From contig JAEZSL010000195.1 of the NCBI GenBank assembly GCA_023443925.1, positions 1 to 25,189 on the forward strand: 25,189 nt of DNA, read 5' to 3'. This DNA comes from Bacillota bacterium. Lineage in GTDB: Bacteria; Bacillota_A; Clostridia; Lachnospirales; Lachnospiraceae. Below the pieces are notes generated by a model. That model did no database searches. It was not told the origin of the DNA and was given only the letters and a program-made list of their open reading frames with translations. Shown piece after piece: positions 24,504 through 25,189 of this stretch; within the stretch, counting starts at the first letter, position 1; every line of letters begins with the position of its first letter. Both the position numbers and the translations under genes were made by a program.

Positions 24504-25189
24504 ATGTTTGATAATAAAACGGAAAAACAAGCAAGAAATGAAATTTTGAATATAGTAGCTGAGTATTGTAACAAGTATCATAAAAAAGATGAATATAAAG
24601 AAGGGGACAGAATTCCTTACGCTTCTAGAGTTTATGATAGTGCAGAAATGGTAAATCTTGTAGATAGCTCTTTAGAATTTTGGCTAACTTCAGGATATTA
24701 TACTGACAAATTTGAAAAAGAATTTGCTGATTACTTAGGGATTAGGTATTGTTCGTTAGTTAATTCCGGATCTTCTGCTAATCTATTAGCATTTATGGCT
24801 TTAACCTCACCACTTTTAGGGAAAAGAAGAATTAATCGAGGAGATGAAGTTATAACTGTAGCAGCAGGATTTCCAACTACAGTAACTCCAATCGTTCAAT
24901 ATGGTGCTATTCCAGTTTTTGTAGATATGACAATTCCTCAATACAATATTGATGTTACAAAACTGGAAAATGCTATATCAGAAAAGACGAAAGCAGTTAT
25001 GATTGCACATACTTTGGGCAATCCTTTTGATTTAGAAGCCGTAAAATCGTTTTGTGATAAGTATGACCTTTGGCTTATAGAAGATAATTGTGATGCATTA
25101 GGTACTACTTATACAATTAACGGAGAGGAAAAATTGACTGGTACAATTGGAGATATTGGAACCTCTAGTTTTTATCCGCCTCATCATAT
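24504..25189 (+). CDS. rfbH: CDP-4-keto-6-deoxyglucose-3-dehydrase (RfbH/E1), 3' end outside window
   Basis: This is a partial gene of 228 complete codons running off the window. ATG at 24504 with AGGAG seven bases upstream. The product is a DegT-fold protein that uses PMP and an iron-sulfur partner to remove the C3 hydroxyl, giving CDP-4-keto-3,6-dideoxyglucose after reduction. The N-terminal 'FWLTSGYYTDKFEKEFADYLG', 'VNSGSSANLLAFMAL', 'VITVAAGFPTTVTP' and 'IEDNCDALG' match RfbH/AscC. The last visible residues are 'SFYPPHH': His227 stands where aminotransferases carry the PLP lysine. This His-for-Lys change is the known hallmark of E1 dehydrases and separates this gene from the true aminotransferase at 11660. 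The cysteine ligands of the 2Fe-2S cluster should lie near or beyond the cut. A partner reductase (RfbI/AscD-like) is not in the window. Confidence 0.93.
   Translation, partial: MFDNKTEKQARNEILNIVAEYCNKYHKKDEYKEGDRIPYASRVYDSAEMVNLVDSSLEFWLTSGYYTDKFEKEFADYLGIRYCSLVNSGSSANLLAFMALTSPLLGKRRINRGDEVITVAAGFPTTVTPIVQYGAIPVFVDMTIPQYNIDVTKLENAISEKTKAVMIAHTLGNPFDLEAVKSFCDKYDLWLIEDNCDALGTTYTINGEEKLTGTIGDIGTSSFYPPHH

Noticed and set aside
11660..25189. The two DegT-fold genes (11660 and 24504) as duplicate aminotransferases
   Set aside because: The first keeps the PLP lysine (Lys183) while the second has His at that place and matches RfbH/E1, so they catalyse different reactions.
1..25189. Insertion sequences, phage genes, tRNA, rRNA or CRISPR arrays
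   Set aside because: No transposase or integrase motifs, no regularly spaced repeats and no conserved RNA gene sequence were seen on either strand by reading.

Overview
The window is a surface-polysaccharide biosynthesis and export locus, most likely from a low-GC Gram-positive anaerobe of the Clostridia (Lachnospiraceae-like). The evidence is AT-rich DNA, strong AGGAGG-type ribosome binding sites, GTG and TTG starts, TagGH-like short ABC exporters, a YfhO-family protein, and a pyruvyl transferase fused to an F420-dehydrogenase-beta-like iron-sulfur protein. The genus assignment is inference. No tRNA, rRNA, CRISPR array, insertion sequence or phage gene was seen, and no gene-free stretch exceeds 300 bases.

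Left block (1-4878), relatively GC-richer: the 3' end of a teichoic-acid-type glycosyltransferase-like gene; a fused polysaccharide pyruvyl transferase/iron-sulfur oxidoreductase; and a Wzm/Wzt-type (TagG/TagH-like) ABC exporter pair. It ends at a perfect 15-bp terminator hairpin.

Middle (4916-6766, minus strand): an O-antigen ligase/polymerase-like membrane protein with an unusually large extracytoplasmic loop. It converges on the left block at the terminator and diverges from the right block. The divergent gap carries promoter-like elements for both directions and a perfect 19-bp inverted repeat just at the predicted start of the right-hand transcript.

Right block (6970-25189 and beyond), strongly AT-rich and all on the plus strand: a PglC-like initiating phosphosugar transferase and a probable nucleotide-sugar C4 reductase; two GT4 glycosyltransferases; a NeuD/PglD/PerB-type acetyltransferase with a perosamine-synthase-like aminotransferase; a second Wzm/Wzt exporter; a two-domain 763-residue glycosyltransferase; a GT4 enzyme with an inserted transmembrane hairpin; a small orphan secreted membrane-anchored protein; a GDP-6-deoxy-4-keto-mannose reductase (Rmd); a YfhO-type GT-C protein; and rfbF-rfbG-rfbH for CDP-4-keto-3,6-dideoxyhexose. 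rfbH is cut by the window end.

Working model (inference): the PglC-like enzyme loads the first sugar phosphate on undecaprenyl phosphate. The GT4 enzymes then build a glycan containing D-rhamnose, 4-acetamido-4,6-dideoxyhexose and a 3,6-dideoxyhexose. The second Wzm/Wzt exports it, and the ligase-like protein transfers or polymerises it outside. In Gram-positives the combination of PglC/WsaP-type initiation, Wzm/Wzt export and a WaaL-like ligase is known from S-layer protein glycosylation (WsaB/WsfB), so a protein- or wall-linked glycan is a plausible end product. gmd, needed for both GDP-linked branches, is not in the window.
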